A stretch of 62,016 nt of DNA from Xanthomonas cucurbitae (GCF_002939885.1 NZ_MDED01000027.1:1-62016); one strand, 5' to 3'. Positions 1 through 9,875 are shown, counted from the first letter of the stretch. Numbers and translations are program-made. Notes: generated by a model not told the origin, from the letters alone.

Positions 1-120
1 CTGGGACGGTGGAAAGGGCCTGTTTCCAAGGCTCAACGCAGATTCAGGGGCCTCAAGGCACCCACACGAATCCGCGATGAGCCAGAAAAAAAAAGACTCT
101 GCCGGCATTGCGCGAGCCAT
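1..120 (+). promoter_or_regulatory. Putative CRISPR leader (partial)
   Basis: This is the sequence immediately 5' of the first intact repeat. The opposite end of the array carries the decayed repeat, so this side should be the leader and the site of new spacer acquisition. It holds a run of nine A residues about 30 bases before the first repeat. I see no open reading frame here apart from artefacts that run on into the repeats. The left edge of the window cuts it off, so a promoter or IHF site cannot be judged. Assignment rests on array polarity only. Confidence 0.5.
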
Positions 121-2189
121 GTTCACTGCCGCGTAGGCAGCTCAGAAATACCTCGCGCGCGAGCGGGACAAGGGCGGCGAGTTCACTGCCGCGTAGGCAG
201 CTCAGAAAAGTATCGAGGACAGCGAACACGCGACGGCGCCGTTCACTGCCGCGTAGGCAGCTCAGAAATGGTATACGGCCATAGCGCCGGTCTGCTTTGC
301 GTTCACTGCCGCGTAGGCAGCTCAGAAACGAAGGGGCGCAGCATCGCATCGGCAGTGTGGGTTCACTGCCGCGTAGGCAGCTCAGAAACTCACGGACGGT
401 CGGCAGCGCCTTCTCCCACGCGTTCACTGCCGCGTAGGCAGCTCAGAAATCATGAGGGTGACGTGCCGTGCCCCGAGCTCGGTTCACTGCCGCGTAGGCA
501 GCTCAGAAATGGATCGGGCCACGGCCTCGATAGCGGTGGCCGTTCACTGCCGCGTAGGCAGCTCAGAAATAAGCGGGATATCGGCATACATGTCGAATCT
601 TGTTCACTGCCGCGTAGGCAGCTCAGAAAGACACACCGCTCGAAGGCGAGGAAACCAAGTCGTTCACTGCCGCGTAGGCAGCTCAGAAAAATCGATTCAG
701 ATGCCGCCAGCTGCAAAAGTCGTTCACTGCCGCGTAGGCAGCTCAGAAATCACAGTCGAGCTTGGAACTGTATTTTGCAGCGTTCACTGCCGCGTAGGCA
801 GCTCAGAAACATGGATTCATCCTGCCAGGTGACGTGCCCGCGTTCACTGCCGCGTAGGCAGCTCAGAAATAGGCAACGCGGCATACGCGAGTCGTTTGGG
901 CGTTCACTGCCGCGTAGGCAGCTCAGAAAACCACTCTCCAACGGGTTTGGCGGCGGGTTGGGTTCACTGCCGCGTAGGCAGCTCAGAAAGACCACCGCCG
1001 CCATGAGCGCGCGTGTCGGGCGTTCACTGCCGCGTAGGCAGCTCAGAAATGCACGACCACATGCGCGCCGCGCACGCCATCGTTCACTGCCGCGTAGGCA
1101 GCTCAGAAAATCATGCCCTGCACTGGCCTGGTCGGAATCGGGTTCACTGCCGCGTAGGCAGCTCAGAAATTGAGACCGCCCGCTTATCGCGCTCGGTCGC
1201 AGTTCACTGCCGCGTAGGCAGCTCAGAAAGACGACCAGCTCCGCGCCTGCCAAGCCGTGGTGTTCACTGCCGCGTAGGCAGCTCAGAAAATGAGCGAGCC
1301 GGCAGTGATTGGCCGCCAGGTGTTCACTGCCGCGTAGGCAGCTCAGAAACACCGAAGTTGGTGCCGGTCTTCACCGGAGAGGTTCACTGCCTCGTAGGCA
1401 GCTCAGAAAAAATGAGCGCGGCGATGATGGCGATCAGGATGGTTCACTGCCGCGTAGGCAGCTCAGAAATGGTCAACTTGACCGGCATCGTCGGCGGCTA
1501 CGTTCACTGCCGCGTAGGCAGCTCAGAAATTACGGATATCTCTCGCGGTCGCTGCATCGGCGTTCACTGCCGCGTAGGCAGCTCAGAAAGGGCCAATCTG
1601 TTCGCAGCGGAGAGGCGCTGTGTTCACTGCCGCGTAGGCAGCTCAGAAAACGGCGTGCGGCCGACCACAGGTCCGTAGCGTGTTCACTGCCGCGTAGGCA
1701 GCTCAGAAAAAGAGCCTGACTGCGCCGCGCCTGACGCTGGCGTTCACTGCCGCGTAGGCAGCTCAGAAATGGAAGCGCGCGACCGAGCAGAACGCGCATG
1801 AGTTCACTGCCGCGTAGGCAGCTCAGAAATTTTCGCGCTCACGCTGGACAGTCTGGCTGACGTTCACTGCCGCGTAGGCAGCTCAGAAATAGCGACCGAA
1901 TCGGGGGATAAATGCGGAATGGTTCACTGCCGCGTAGGCAGCTCAGAAATGCTGCTCCACCGGCGCCTGCGACTGCCGAACGTTCACTGCCGCGTAGGCA
2001 GCTCAGAAAGTCAATGGACGCTGATGCCGAGCACCTTAAGCGTTCACTGCCGCGTAGGCAGCTCAGAAAACTCGCGAAGCAACGATTGCTGGCGGATTTG
2101 AGTTCACTGCCGCGTAGGCAGCTCAGAAAAACGAGCGCAGGGACCAAATCAACGGGATGGGGTTCACTGCCGCGTAGGCAACTCGGAAT
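121..2189 (+). CRISPR. Type I-F-like CRISPR array, 35 repeats and 34 spacers
   Basis: A 28-base repeat recurs every 60 bases. It starts with GTTCACTGCC, contains the stem CTGCC/GGCAG around a GCGTA loop, and ends in CTCAGAAA. This layout matches the type I-F repeat family, in which Cas6f cuts at the 3' base of the hairpin and leaves an 8-base 5' handle, here CTCAGAAA. Repeats start at 121, 181, 241, 301, 361, then 422 and every 60 bases to 2162. Spacers are 32 bases except the fifth (389-421), which is 33. The repeat at 1382 has one loop change (G11T) that leaves the stem intact. The last repeat (2162-2189) differs at three positions, including the closing pair of the stem and the handle, which marks it as the leader-distal end. 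No spacer duplication was noticed by eye. No cas gene is present in the window, so any cas operon would lie beyond the left edge. Confidence 0.97.
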
Positions 2190-2292
2190 GCCGAAAAGCG
2201 GGCAGCCACCTCTGCAGCCATGGATTCCGAACGCAACGAGTCAATCGGCTTGCACGAGAACCAGCTGCCTTGTGGCAGCCGGTTCATCCGGC
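2190..2292. other. Short gap between CRISPR trailer and zwf 3' end
   Basis: The array is read rightwards and zwf leftwards, so this is a convergent junction. I see no clear terminator hairpin with a T-tract and no credible gene. Confidence 0.4.
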
Positions 2293-4104
2293 TCAGCTCC
2301 GCGGCTTGCGTTTTGGACGCGCGGCCGCTGACGTCTGCGCTTCGATCCGGTCGCCGACCGCCTTTCGCGTTGTCTTCGCAATTTTTCTGGTCGCCGGCTT
2401 GACCACCGCTTTCGCAACCTTGCCTTTTAATGCAGCAGACGCTTGCGTGCTTTTCTTCGTAGCTGTAGATGCACGGCTTGCGGTTGGAGGGGTGGCCCTC
2501 TTTGCCGCGCTTTTACGCGTCTTCCCGGCTGGCGTCATGGCACTGGTGCGCACTTCCGGTGGGCGGCGCGGGGGTGGCTTGCGGCCGGGGGTGAGTGCCC
2601 GCCAGGCATGGCCGCCGTTCATGGCCAGCAATGCGTCGGCGGCCGAGGGGCCGGCGCTGCCGGCGGCGTAGTTGGGGAAGTCGCTGGCCGGTTGCTTCCA
2701 GGCATCCAGGATCGGTTGCACGATGCGCCAGGCGCCTTCCACCATTGCCGCGTCCTGGAACAGGCCGGCTTCGCCGTTCATGCAGTCCTGCAGCAGGCGC
2801 TCGTAACCCACGGTGTATTCCTTGGGAAACCAGTCGCGGTAACGGAAATCCATGCGCACCGGCGCCAGCGCGACCTGTGCACCGGGGCGTTTGACGTCGA
2901 ACTGCAGCGAGATGCCTTCGTCGGGCTGGATGTGCAGCACCAGCCAGTCGGGGCCGTAGCCACCCACTTCGGTGCTGCGGAACGGGGCCAGCGGTGCGGG
3001 CTTGAAGCGGATGGCGATCTCGGTGGTGCGTTCGCGCAGGCGCTTGCCAGTGCGCAGGTAGAACGGCACGCCGGCCCAGCGCCAGGTGTCGACCTGCAGT
3101 TTCATCGCCACGTAGGTTTCGGTATCCGAATCGTCGGGCACGGTGTCCTCTTCGCGATAGCCAGGCACGGCGCTGCGATTGACCGCGCCGGAGGCGTATT
3201 GGCCGCGCACCACATCTTCCGGTTTGATCGGGCGCACGGCTTCGATCACTTCGGCGCGGCGGCGGTGCATCGCCTCGGTGGTGAAGGCCGCCGGCGGTTC
3301 CATCGCGATCATCGCCAGCAGCTGGAACAGATGATTGGGCACCATGTCGCGCAGGCAGCCGGTGGGATCGTAGAAGCGGCCACGCCCTTCCACGCCGATG
3401 GTTTCGGCGGCGGTGATCTGCACATGATCGATGCGGTCGCGGTTCCACACCGGCTCGAACAGGCCATTGGCAAAGCGGAACGCCAGGATGTTCTGCACGG
3501 TTTCCTTGCCCAGGAAATGGTCGATGCGGAACACCTGGTCCTCGTGCAGCACCTTGGCCACGGTGGCATTGAGCGCGATGGCGCTGGGCAGATCGTGGCC
3601 GAAGGGTTTTTCCACGATGACCCGGCGCCAGCCCTGGCCTTCGCGCTGCTTGACCAGGCCAGCCTCGCCCAGGTTGAGCAAGACCGGTTCGAAGAAGCGC
3701 GCAGCGGTGGCCAGGTAGAACAGCACGTTGCCCTGGGTGCCATAGCGCTTGTGCAGCTTGTCCAGCACGCCGCCCAATGATTGGTAGGCACCCTGGTCGG
3801 TGAAGTCGCCACGCAGGTAATGCATGCGTTCGCGCAGCCAGTCCCAGGTGGCGGTGTCGAAGGCATCGGTCTGGAATTCGGCATCGCGGCTGCTGAGCAG
3901 CTGCGTCATCGCCTTGCCCATGTTGGTGCGCCAGGCGCGTTCGCTGATGTCGCCATGGTCCATGCCGACGATGGCGAAATCATCGCCCAGCGCACCGGCC
4001 CGGCGCAGGTTGTACAGCGCCGGCATCACCAGCCGCCGGGTCAGGTCGCCGCGGGCGCCGAACACTACGATGATGCAGGGCGGCGTGGTCTGTTGCTCGT
4101 TCAT
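2293..4104 (-). CDS. zwf: Glucose-6-phosphate dehydrogenase with basic C-terminal extension
   Basis: Oxidises glucose-6-phosphate to 6-phosphogluconolactone with NAD(P)+, the entry step of the oxidative pentose-phosphate and Entner-Doudoroff routes in the cytosol. The N-terminus has the dinucleotide-binding motif FGARGDLTRR and the active-site motif RIDHFLGKE with its substrate-binding His and Lys. The catalytic part, about 500 residues, is of usual family length. It is followed by roughly 100 residues rich in Lys, Ala, Arg, Thr and Pro (about residues 503-603), which the family normally lacks and which resemble histone H1/AlgP-like tails. The start is the ATG at 4104, preceded by AAGGAAA. 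It overlaps the stop of the upstream glucoamylase-type gene as ATGA, so the two are probably translationally coupled. The enzyme assignment is firm; the role of the tail is unknown. Confidence 0.96.
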   Translation of the reverse strand: MNEQQTTPPCIIVVFGARGDLTRRLVMPALYNLRRAGALGDDFAIVGMDHGDISERAWRTNMGKAMTQLLSSRDAEFQTDAFDTATWDWLRERMHYLRGDFTDQGAYQSLGGVLDKLHKRYGTQGNVLFYLATAARFFEPVLLNLGEAGLVKQREGQGWRRVIVEKPFGHDLPSAIALNATVAKVLHEDQVFRIDHFLGKETVQNILAFRFANGLFEPVWNRDRIDHVQITAAETIGVEGRGRFYDPTGCLRDMVPNHLFQLLAMIAMEPPAAFTTEAMHRRRAEVIEAVRPIKPEDVVRGQYASGAVNRSAVPGYREEDTVPDDSDTETYVAMKLQVDTWRWAGVPFYLRTGKRLRERTTEIAIRFKPAPLAPFRSTEVGGYGPDWLVLHIQPDEGISLQFDVKRPGAQVALAPVRMDFRYRDWFPKEYTVGYERLLQDCMNGEAGLFQDAAMVEGAWRIVQPILDAWKQPASDFPNYAAGSAGPSAADALLAMNGGHAWRALTPGRKPPPRRPPEVRTSAMTPAGKTRKSAAKRATPPTASRASTATKKSTQASAALKGKVAKAVVKPATRKIAKTTRKAVGDRIEAQTSAAARPKRKPRS

Positions 4105-5900
4105 GGATGCGTTTCCTTTTCGCCCATGCGCCCGTGCAGGCGCAGTGCCGCATTGACCAGGGCCACGTGGGAATACCCTTGGGGGAAGTTGCCAAGCATG
4201 CGTTTCGCACGTGGGTCGTACTCTTCTGCGAGCAGGCCCACGTCGTTGCAGAGCCCGAGCAGCCGTTCGAGCAGCGCGCGCGCCTCCTCGGTACGGCCGA
4301 TCAAGGCATAGTTTTCCACCAGCCAGAAACTGCAAGCGAGGAAGGTGCCCTCGCCGGCCGGCAGGCCGTCGGCACTGTCGTCGGCGCGATAGCGTTCGAC
4401 CAGGCCATCGATGGTCAGCTCGCGTGCGATCGCGTCGGCAGTGGCGGCAATGCGCGGGTCCTCCGGCGGCAGGAAGCCGACGATGGGAATCAACAACAGC
4501 GACGCGTCCAGCCGATCGGAACCGTAGCTCTGCACGAAGTGGCCATCCGGGTGCACACCTTTTTCCAGCACTTCGGCGCGAATGTCTTCGGCGATCCGGC
4601 CCCAGCGCGCGCGCTTTTGCGCATCGGCGTTGGTGATGCCATCGCGCGCGCCGCAATCGAACGCCAACCATGCCATTACCTTGGAATGCACGAAGTGGCG
4701 GCGCTCGTCGCGGATTTCCCAGATGCCTTCGTCCGGTTGACGCCACAGGCTCTCGAGCGTGTCGAGGATGTTCTCCAACAATGCCGACGACGAGCCGTCG
4801 TCGTCCGACGGCGGTGCGACGCCCTTCTCCCGGGCGTAATGCAGGGCACCGATCAGCTCGCCATAGACATCGAGCTGGAACTGATCCACCGCGCCGTTGC
4901 CGATGCGCACCGGGCCGGAGTTTTCATAACCGGGGAGCCAGTGTGCTTCCCATTCCTGCAGCCGGCGCTCGCCGCCGATGCCGTACAGCGCCTGCAGCTG
5001 GTCCGGCGGACCGGCGATGGTGCGTTGCACCCAGTCACGGAACGAGGCGGCCTCGTCGCGATAGCCGGCCTGCAACAGGGCGATCAGCGTGAATACCGAA
5101 TCGCGCAGCCAGCAATAGCGGTAGTCCCAGTTGCGGGTGCCGCCCAGGTGCTCGGGCAGCGAGGCGGTGGGTGCGGCGACAATGCCGCCGGTTGGCAGAT
5201 AGCTCAGACCTTTGAGCACCACCAGCGAGCGGCGCACCTGCTGGGTCCATGGCCCGACGTCGGTACAGCGGCGCGCCCAGCCGTGCCAGAACGCGGTGGT
5301 GCGTTGCCGCGCCTGTTCCGGGTCGATCGGTGGCGGCGCAGGCAGATGCGAGGCGCCGTGGCTGAGCACGAACCAGGTGCTCTCGCCATCGCGCAGGGTG
5401 AAGTCGGCTTCGGTGCCCAGGTCCTGTCCGCGCAGTTGCTGCGGCGAGCGCAGCGCGAGTTGGTCGGGCCCGGCGATGGCGCGGATGCCACCGTCGATGC
5501 GGGTCACCCACGGCACGGTGCGGCCGTAATTGAAGCGCAGGGTCAGCCGCATATGCATGGACACCTCGCCCTGCACGCAGCGCACGATACGCACCAGGTG
5601 CTGATGCGCCTCGCCATCTTCGTTGGCGGCCATGAAATCGACCAGCTCCACCGTACCGGTATCGGCGATCAGCCGCGTGCACAGCACCAGGCTGTCGTCT
5701 TCGTAGGCGCGTTCGCTACGGTAATCGGCTGCGGGTGCCATCGCCCATTGCCCGTGTTGCTCGTCGCCCAGCAGCGATGCGAAGACCGCATCGGAATCGA
5801 AGCGTGGCAGACACAGCCAGTCGATGGTGCCACGGTGGTCGACCAGGGCCGCGCTGTGGCAGTTGCCCAGCATGGCGTGATCTTCGATACGCACGCTCAT
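4101..5900 (-). CDS. Glycoside hydrolase family 15 protein (glucoamylase/trehalase-type)
   Basis: A 599-residue cytosolic GH15 enzyme with an N-terminal beta-sandwich followed by an (alpha/alpha)6 barrel. Diagnostic stretches are IEDHAMLGNCHSAALV at the N-terminus, GTRNWDYRYCWLRDS in the barrel, GIWEIRDERRHFVHSK carrying the candidate general-acid Glu, and EGTFLACSFWLVENY carrying the candidate general-base Glu. Bacterial relatives hydrolyse alpha-glucosides such as maltodextrins or trehalose; which one cannot be told from sequence. It lies directly upstream of zwf with a 4-base overlap, so released glucose could feed glucose-6-phosphate oxidation. A GGAAGGAAG sequence sits about 13 bases before the ATG. 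There is no signal peptide. Confidence 0.9.
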   Translation of the reverse strand: MSVRIEDHAMLGNCHSAALVDHRGTIDWLCLPRFDSDAVFASLLGDEQHGQWAMAPAADYRSERAYEDDSLVLCTRLIADTGTVELVDFMAANEDGEAHQHLVRIVRCVQGEVSMHMRLTLRFNYGRTVPWVTRIDGGIRAIAGPDQLALRSPQQLRGQDLGTEADFTLRDGESTWFVLSHGASHLPAPPPIDPEQARQRTTAFWHGWARRCTDVGPWTQQVRRSLVVLKGLSYLPTGGIVAAPTASLPEHLGGTRNWDYRYCWLRDSVFTLIALLQAGYRDEAASFRDWVQRTIAGPPDQLQALYGIGGERRLQEWEAHWLPGYENSGPVRIGNGAVDQFQLDVYGELIGALHYAREKGVAPPSDDDGSSSALLENILDTLESLWRQPDEGIWEIRDERRHFVHSKVMAWLAFDCGARDGITNADAQKRARWGRIAEDIRAEVLEKGVHPDGHFVQSYGSDRLDASLLLIPIVGFLPPEDPRIAATADAIARELTIDGLVERYRADDSADGLPAGEGTFLACSFWLVENYALIGRTEEARALLERLLGLCNDVGLLAEEYDPRAKRMLGNFPQGYSHVALVNAALRLHGRMGEKETHP

Positions 5901-5963
5901 CGTCGAAACGCTTCCTTCCTGCGAAAGAAGCGGCAGTCTTGCACGCGCGGTGTCGGGATCAGG

Positions 5964-6275
5964 TTAGGACTGCGCCGGCAAACGCAGCAGCGGTGGCACC
6001 GTGTGTTCCAGCCGGCGGATCAGCGCCGGGTCCATGCAGGCATCGTCGTCGGGGATCTGCAGGCAGACCACGCGGCAGTGGCGCAGATGCGCGGCGAAGC
6101 ATTTGCGCAGCAGCTGCAGGTGGCGCGATTCCATCACCAGCACCACCTGCGCTTCGTGCAACAGCTCCGCAGTGACCTGCACGTCGGCATCGGCGGCCAG
6201 CCCGGCCGATTGCGCCTGCACGCCGGCCCCGTCGGCGAACACGCGCGCGGCGGTGGGGCTGCGTACGAACAACAC
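5964..6275 (-). CDS. Low-molecular-weight tyrosine-phosphatase-like protein lacking the catalytic loop
   Basis: A protein of about 103 residues. Its order of motifs, VLFV..RSPTA..VFADG..SAGLAADADV..VVLVME..IPDDDACMDP, matches small predicted protein tyrosine phosphatases (COG4551-like). In that family VLFV is followed by a Cys-x5-Arg P-loop before SPTA. Here VLFV runs straight into RSPTA, so the nucleophilic Cys and the intervening loop residues are missing. The start is uncertain: I use the GTG at 6275 because no ATG precedes it in frame after the upstream gene stops at 6302. The gene sits between the ankyrin gene and the GH15 gene on the same strand. If translated it is probably a catalytically dead protein, or an eroded gene. 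Confidence 0.6.
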   Translation of the reverse strand: MLFVRSPTAARVFADGAGVQAQSAGLAADADVQVTAELLHEAQVVLVMESRHLQLLRKCFAAHLRHCRVVCLQIPDDDACMDPALIRRLEHTVPPLLRLPAQS

Positions 6276-6301
6276 CCGCAGCGGTTGTCCGCCACGCAGG
6301 C

Positions 6302-9300
6302 TCAGCGCCCCTCGCGCAGGAAGCGCGCCATCGACGAGACGCCCGGCAGCGCCGGTTCGAACTGGCCGGCCACATCGATGAAGCCACGCATGATGGCGAT
6401 CTCGCGCGGGGTACGGTTGAGTGCGTCGCGGCGATCGGCGTCGGCGCCGGCACGCAGCAGGCGCTGCACCAGCAGCGGCAGGCCATGCAGGGCGGCCAGG
6501 TGCAGCGGGCCGAAGCCGCGTTGATCGGCCACCTCCAGCGAGACGCCTTCATCGAGCAGGCGCTCGACTCCGGCCAGCACCACTTTCTCGTCGCAGGCGG
6601 TGCCCGGTTCGGCACGCGCGCCCAGCAACAGCAGCAGCGGGCTGACCCGGCCACCGGCCAGATGCTCGGGATCGGCGCCGGCCAGCAGCAGCGTATCCAG
6701 CAGGGCCAGCAGGCGGGTGCTGTCGCGTGCGGTGAAGCCGTACAACGCGGCGCAATGCAGCGCCGCCAGGCCCTGGTTGTCGGTGGCGTGCACGTCGGCC
6801 GCGGCGGTGAGCAGGCGCGCCACGATATCGGCCAGGCCCAGCGCGCAGGCCAGCATCAGCACGGTGACACCGGCCGGCAGGCGGTGCTCGATCTGCGCGC
6901 CGGCCTGCAGCAAGGCCGCGACGATCTCGGTCTGACGCATGCTCACCGCTGCCGACAGCGGCGTTGCGCCGCTATTGGCGGCGTGTTGCGGATCGGCGCC
7001 GCGGCCGAGCAGATAGGTCAACACGCCGAGATGGCCGCCGCCCGCCGCACGCAGCAGCGCGGTGCAGCCCTGCGCATCCACCGCATCGACGGTGAAGCCG
7101 AGGTCGATCAAACGGCGCACCGCATCGGTGTCGCCGGTCATCGCCGCTGCCGGCACGTCCGCCTCGCGCAGCGCGCGGTGCGGCAGCGGCCAGATCCGCC
7201 AGTCCAGCCAGTCGGCCAGATCGCGACGCCCGATCGACAGCGCCACGCCCAGCGGGGTCTGCCCATCGGCGGCGCGCGCGTCCGGCGAGGCGCCCTGTTT
7301 GACCAGCAGTTTCAGCGCGGCCTCGCGGCCCAGTGCGGTGGCCAGGTGCAGCGCGGTCATGCCGTGGCTATCACGCGCCTCGCGGTCCACGCCGTGTTCC
7401 AGCAACCATTGCTGCAGGCGCAACCAGCCCAGCCGCACCGCCCGCGACAACGGCGGGTCGCCGGCGGCCGAGGGCGCAAACGGATCGGCGCCGCGTTCCA
7501 GCAACTCCAGCGCGAACTGTTCCAGCCCGCGCGAGGCGGCATCGTGCTGCACGCAGGCGCTGAGCAGCCGGGTCAGGCCACCGGCACCGGCCGGCGAGAC
7601 CCCATGCCGCAACAGCACCTGCAGCGCCGGCACCGCCTCCATCCCACGCGACAGCAACGCGAACATCGGCACGTCGCCGCAGGCGTCCCGCACCTCGGCA
7701 TCGGCGCCATGGCGCAGCAGCCAGTCCACCGCCTCGGCCTTCAAGGCCACATGCGCATCGTGCAGCAGGCCGCCGAGTTCTTCCGGCCCGCACAGCCGGG
7801 CCAGGGCGACCAGGCCGTCGCGCTGGCCGAGTTGCAGGCCCTCGCGCAGCAGCACCAGCGGCGGGCGATCGGGCAATGTGGCGACGCCGGGGCCGTCGCC
7901 GGAGGCGTCGCTGACCACGGCCGGCAGCGGGTAAGCCGGATCGAGCAATCGCACGATGGCCCACCGCCCGGCCTCGGCCGCCACGTCCACCGCGCGGCGG
8001 CCGTGTGCATCGGCCGCATCGGCAGGCACCTGCAGTTCGAGCAGGCGGCGGATCAGTGCCGGCGAGACGCTGTCGGCGGCGCAGGCCAGCATCACCGCAT
8101 TGCGGCCTTCGCCGTCGATGGCCAGCACGTCGGCCTTGCGTGCGATCAGGCGTTCGAGCACCGCGCTGCGCGCCTGGCGGGCCGCATCCAGCCACGGGGT
8201 GCGGCCGAGCAGGTCGCGCGCCTCCAGATTGGCGCCGGCCGACAACAACGCTTCGGCGATATCGCCATGACCGGCCAGGGCGGCTTCGTGCAGGGCGCTG
8301 CGGCGCTGGCGGTCGCGCGCATCCACGCGTGCCTTGTGCTTGAGCAGCAGCTGCACGCCGGCGGGGTCGTCTTCTTCGGTACCGGCGGCGGCCAGCAAAA
8401 CCGGGGCGCCGCCTTCCGGTTCGGACTGCGCACCGCGCTCCAGCAGGAACTTCGCCAACCGCCAGTTGCCGACCTGGCAGGCCATCGCCAGCGGCGAGTG
8501 GCCGTCGTTGTTGAGCGCATCGAGTTCGGCGGCGGCATCGCGCAGCAGCGCAGCCACGCCGGGGTCTGAGCTGCGCACGGCGTGGTGCAGCGGGGTGTTG
8601 CCGTCGTTGTCGCAGGCGCGCGGGTCGGCGCCGTTGGCCAGCAGGGTCATCACCGCGTCCGGGCGGCCATGCCAGCTGTCGCGGGTGGCGGCCAGCAACG
8701 GGGTCATGCCGCGATGCGGCTGGTTGACGTCCACGCGCCGCACGATGAGTTCGCGCAGCAGGCGCAGGTCCGGCAGCACCGCTGCCAGCGCCGGCAGGCT
8801 GCGCTGGTCGCGCCATTCCGATAGCGGCAGCGCCTGGGGGTCGGCGCCGGCATCGAGCAATTGCAGCGCGCGGTCCACCCGGCCGCTGCGTGCCGCTTCG
8901 AACAGTTCGGGCACCAGCTGATGCTGCGCTACCGGCTCCAGCGGGCGTGGTGCGGCGGCCGCTTCGTTGAAGAAATCGGCCGCCTGCGGGGCCAGAGGTA
9001 CCGCGCTGCGCGACGGCGCAGCGGTGCGCTGCAACAACAAATGGGCAACCGGCAACGCCGCACAGGCCGCGGCCGCCAGGCCCCAGCGCAGCGCGCTGGA
9101 CACCCCGCCCGGCCAGGCCAGGGTCACGCACCACGTGCACATCGCCAGCACCAGCACGGCCACCAGCAACCCGCGCCAGGCCTGCAGTTCCTGCGTGGCC
9201 AGCGCGTGCCAGCGTGGCACCAGTGCACCGCCATCACGTTCCACCTCGCCCCACAATGGCCAGGTCCGCCACAGCCCGAGCAAGGCGGCGCTGACCGCCA

Positions 9301-9622
9301 CGCTCAACGCCAGCGCGGCGGCCAGGCTACCGCTGTCGCGCAGGGCGGTCAGCGGCCAGCTGACGAGTGCGGCCAGCGCCAGCAGGCCCACGCCCCAGAT
9401 CGCCAGCAACGGCGGCAGCGCCTGCGCAATGGCGCGCGGCTGCGCCGGCAGTGCGCGCGTCCCACGCGCCCACGACACCGCCAGCGCAAAGGCAGGCTGG
9501 GCCAGCCACAGGCTCAGCGCGGCAATGCCGCCACCCAGCCCACCCAGCAGGGACAACACCACACCGGCCGCGCCCGCCAGCGCTGCGGCGCGCAGACGCG
9601 CGGCACGCTGCGGATCAGTCAT
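6302..9622 (-). CDS. Large membrane-anchored ankyrin-repeat protein
   Basis: A 1106-residue protein. The first ~210 residues form about five or six hydrophobic segments (for example [20 protein letters not shown] and [20 protein letters not shown]). The remaining ~850 residues consist of many ankyrin repeats, recognisable by recurrent G-x-TPLH/A and ALLxAGAxxxxxD patterns such as [19 protein letters not shown] and [20 protein letters not shown] expect membrane insertion with a long ankyrin solenoid used for protein binding, probably in the cytoplasm. The ATG at 9622 was preferred over an upstream in-frame start because it overlaps the end of ycgL by 8 bases and gives a clean [18 protein letters not shown]-terminus. 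No enzymatic domain is visible and the partner is unknown. Confidence 0.85.
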   Translation of the reverse strand: MTDPQRAARLRAAALAGAAGVVLSLLGGLGGGIAALSLWLAQPAFALAVSWARGTRALPAQPRAIAQALPPLLAIWGVGLLALAALVSWPLTALRDSGSLAAALALSVAVSAALLGLWRTWPLWGEVERDGGALVPRWHALATQELQAWRGLLVAVLVLAMCTWCVTLAWPGGVSSALRWGLAAAACAALPVAHLLLQRTAAPSRSAVPLAPQAADFFNEAAAAPRPLEPVAQHQLVPELFEAARSGRVDRALQLLDAGADPQALPLSEWRDQRSLPALAAVLPDLRLLRELIVRRVDVNQPHRGMTPLLAATRDSWHGRPDAVMTLLANGADPRACDNDGNTPLHHAVRSSDPGVAALLRDAAAELDALNNDGHSPLAMACQVGNWRLAKFLLERGAQSEPEGGAPVLLAAAGTEEDDPAGVQLLLKHKARVDARDRQRRSALHEAALAGHGDIAEALLSAGANLEARDLLGRTPWLDAARQARSAVLERLIARKADVLAIDGEGRNAVMLACAADSVSPALIRRLLELQVPADAADAHGRRAVDVAAEAGRWAIVRLLDPAYPLPAVVSDASGDGPGVATLPDRPPLVLLREGLQLGQRDGLVALARLCGPEELGGLLHDAHVALKAEAVDWLLRHGADAEVRDACGDVPMFALLSRGMEAVPALQVLLRHGVSPAGAGGLTRLLSACVQHDAASRGLEQFALELLERGADPFAPSAAGDPPLSRAVRLGWLRLQQWLLEHGVDREARDSHGMTALHLATALGREAALKLLVKQGASPDARAADGQTPLGVALSIGRRDLADWLDWRIWPLPHRALREADVPAAAMTGDTDAVRRLIDLGFTVDAVDAQGCTALLRAAGGGHLGVLTYLLGRGADPQHAANSGATPLSAAVSMRQTEIVAALLQAGAQIEHRLPAGVTVLMLACALGLADIVARLLTAAADVHATDNQGLAALHCAALYGFTARDSTRLLALLDTLLLAGADPEHLAGGRVSPLLLLLGARAEPGTACDEKVVLAGVERLLDEGVSLEVADQRGFGPLHLAALHGLPLLVQRLLRAGADADRRDALNRTPREIAIMRGFIDVAGQFEPALPGVSSMARFLREGR

Positions 9623-9875
9623 GGTCGCACTCGCCGGCCAGCACCACGGTCTTGGGCAGTTGCAGGTAGAAGCCATGCTTGCCCAGCGCCTCGCGCACCG
9701 TGGCCGCGTCGGCCTGCGCCAGCCGGCGCTGCGGCGTCAATTCCGCCTCCAGCACGAACGCGAACGGCGCCAACTGCGCGTGCACGGCAGCAGGAAGACC
9801 GGCGAAGTCGTCGCGCGTGGCGAGATAGACGAAGGTGTCCTGCTTGCGTTGGCTTTTATAGACGTAGGCGTGCAT
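9615..9875 (-). CDS. ycgL: YcgL domain-containing protein
   Basis: An 86-residue cytosolic protein beginning [18 protein letters not shown], the usual opening of the YcgL family (formerly a UPF family, function unresolved). Further family-like stretches are [14 protein letters not shown] and [11 protein letters not shown]. It is the first gene of the minus-strand group that continues into the ankyrin gene, overlapping it by 8 bases. An in-frame extension upstream of the chosen ATG exists, but the family length supports this start. Confidence 0.85.
   Translation of the reverse strand: MHAYVYKSQRKQDTFVYLATRDDFAGLPAAVHAQLAPFAFVLEAELTPQRRLAQADAATVREALGKHGFYLQLPKTVVLAGECDHD

Noticed and set aside
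61-88. Possible extra degenerate CRISPR repeat before the first intact one, in 60-base register and ending CAGAAA
   Set aside because: Only about ten of 28 positions match and the hairpin is absent; the register is probably coincidence within the leader.
53-2331. Open frames of 60-301 codons on both strands with recurring FLSCLRGSE, SLPRRQLRN or VHCRVGSSE
   Set aside because: They are translations of the CRISPR repeat in three frames, separated by spacer-encoded residues. They are not genes.
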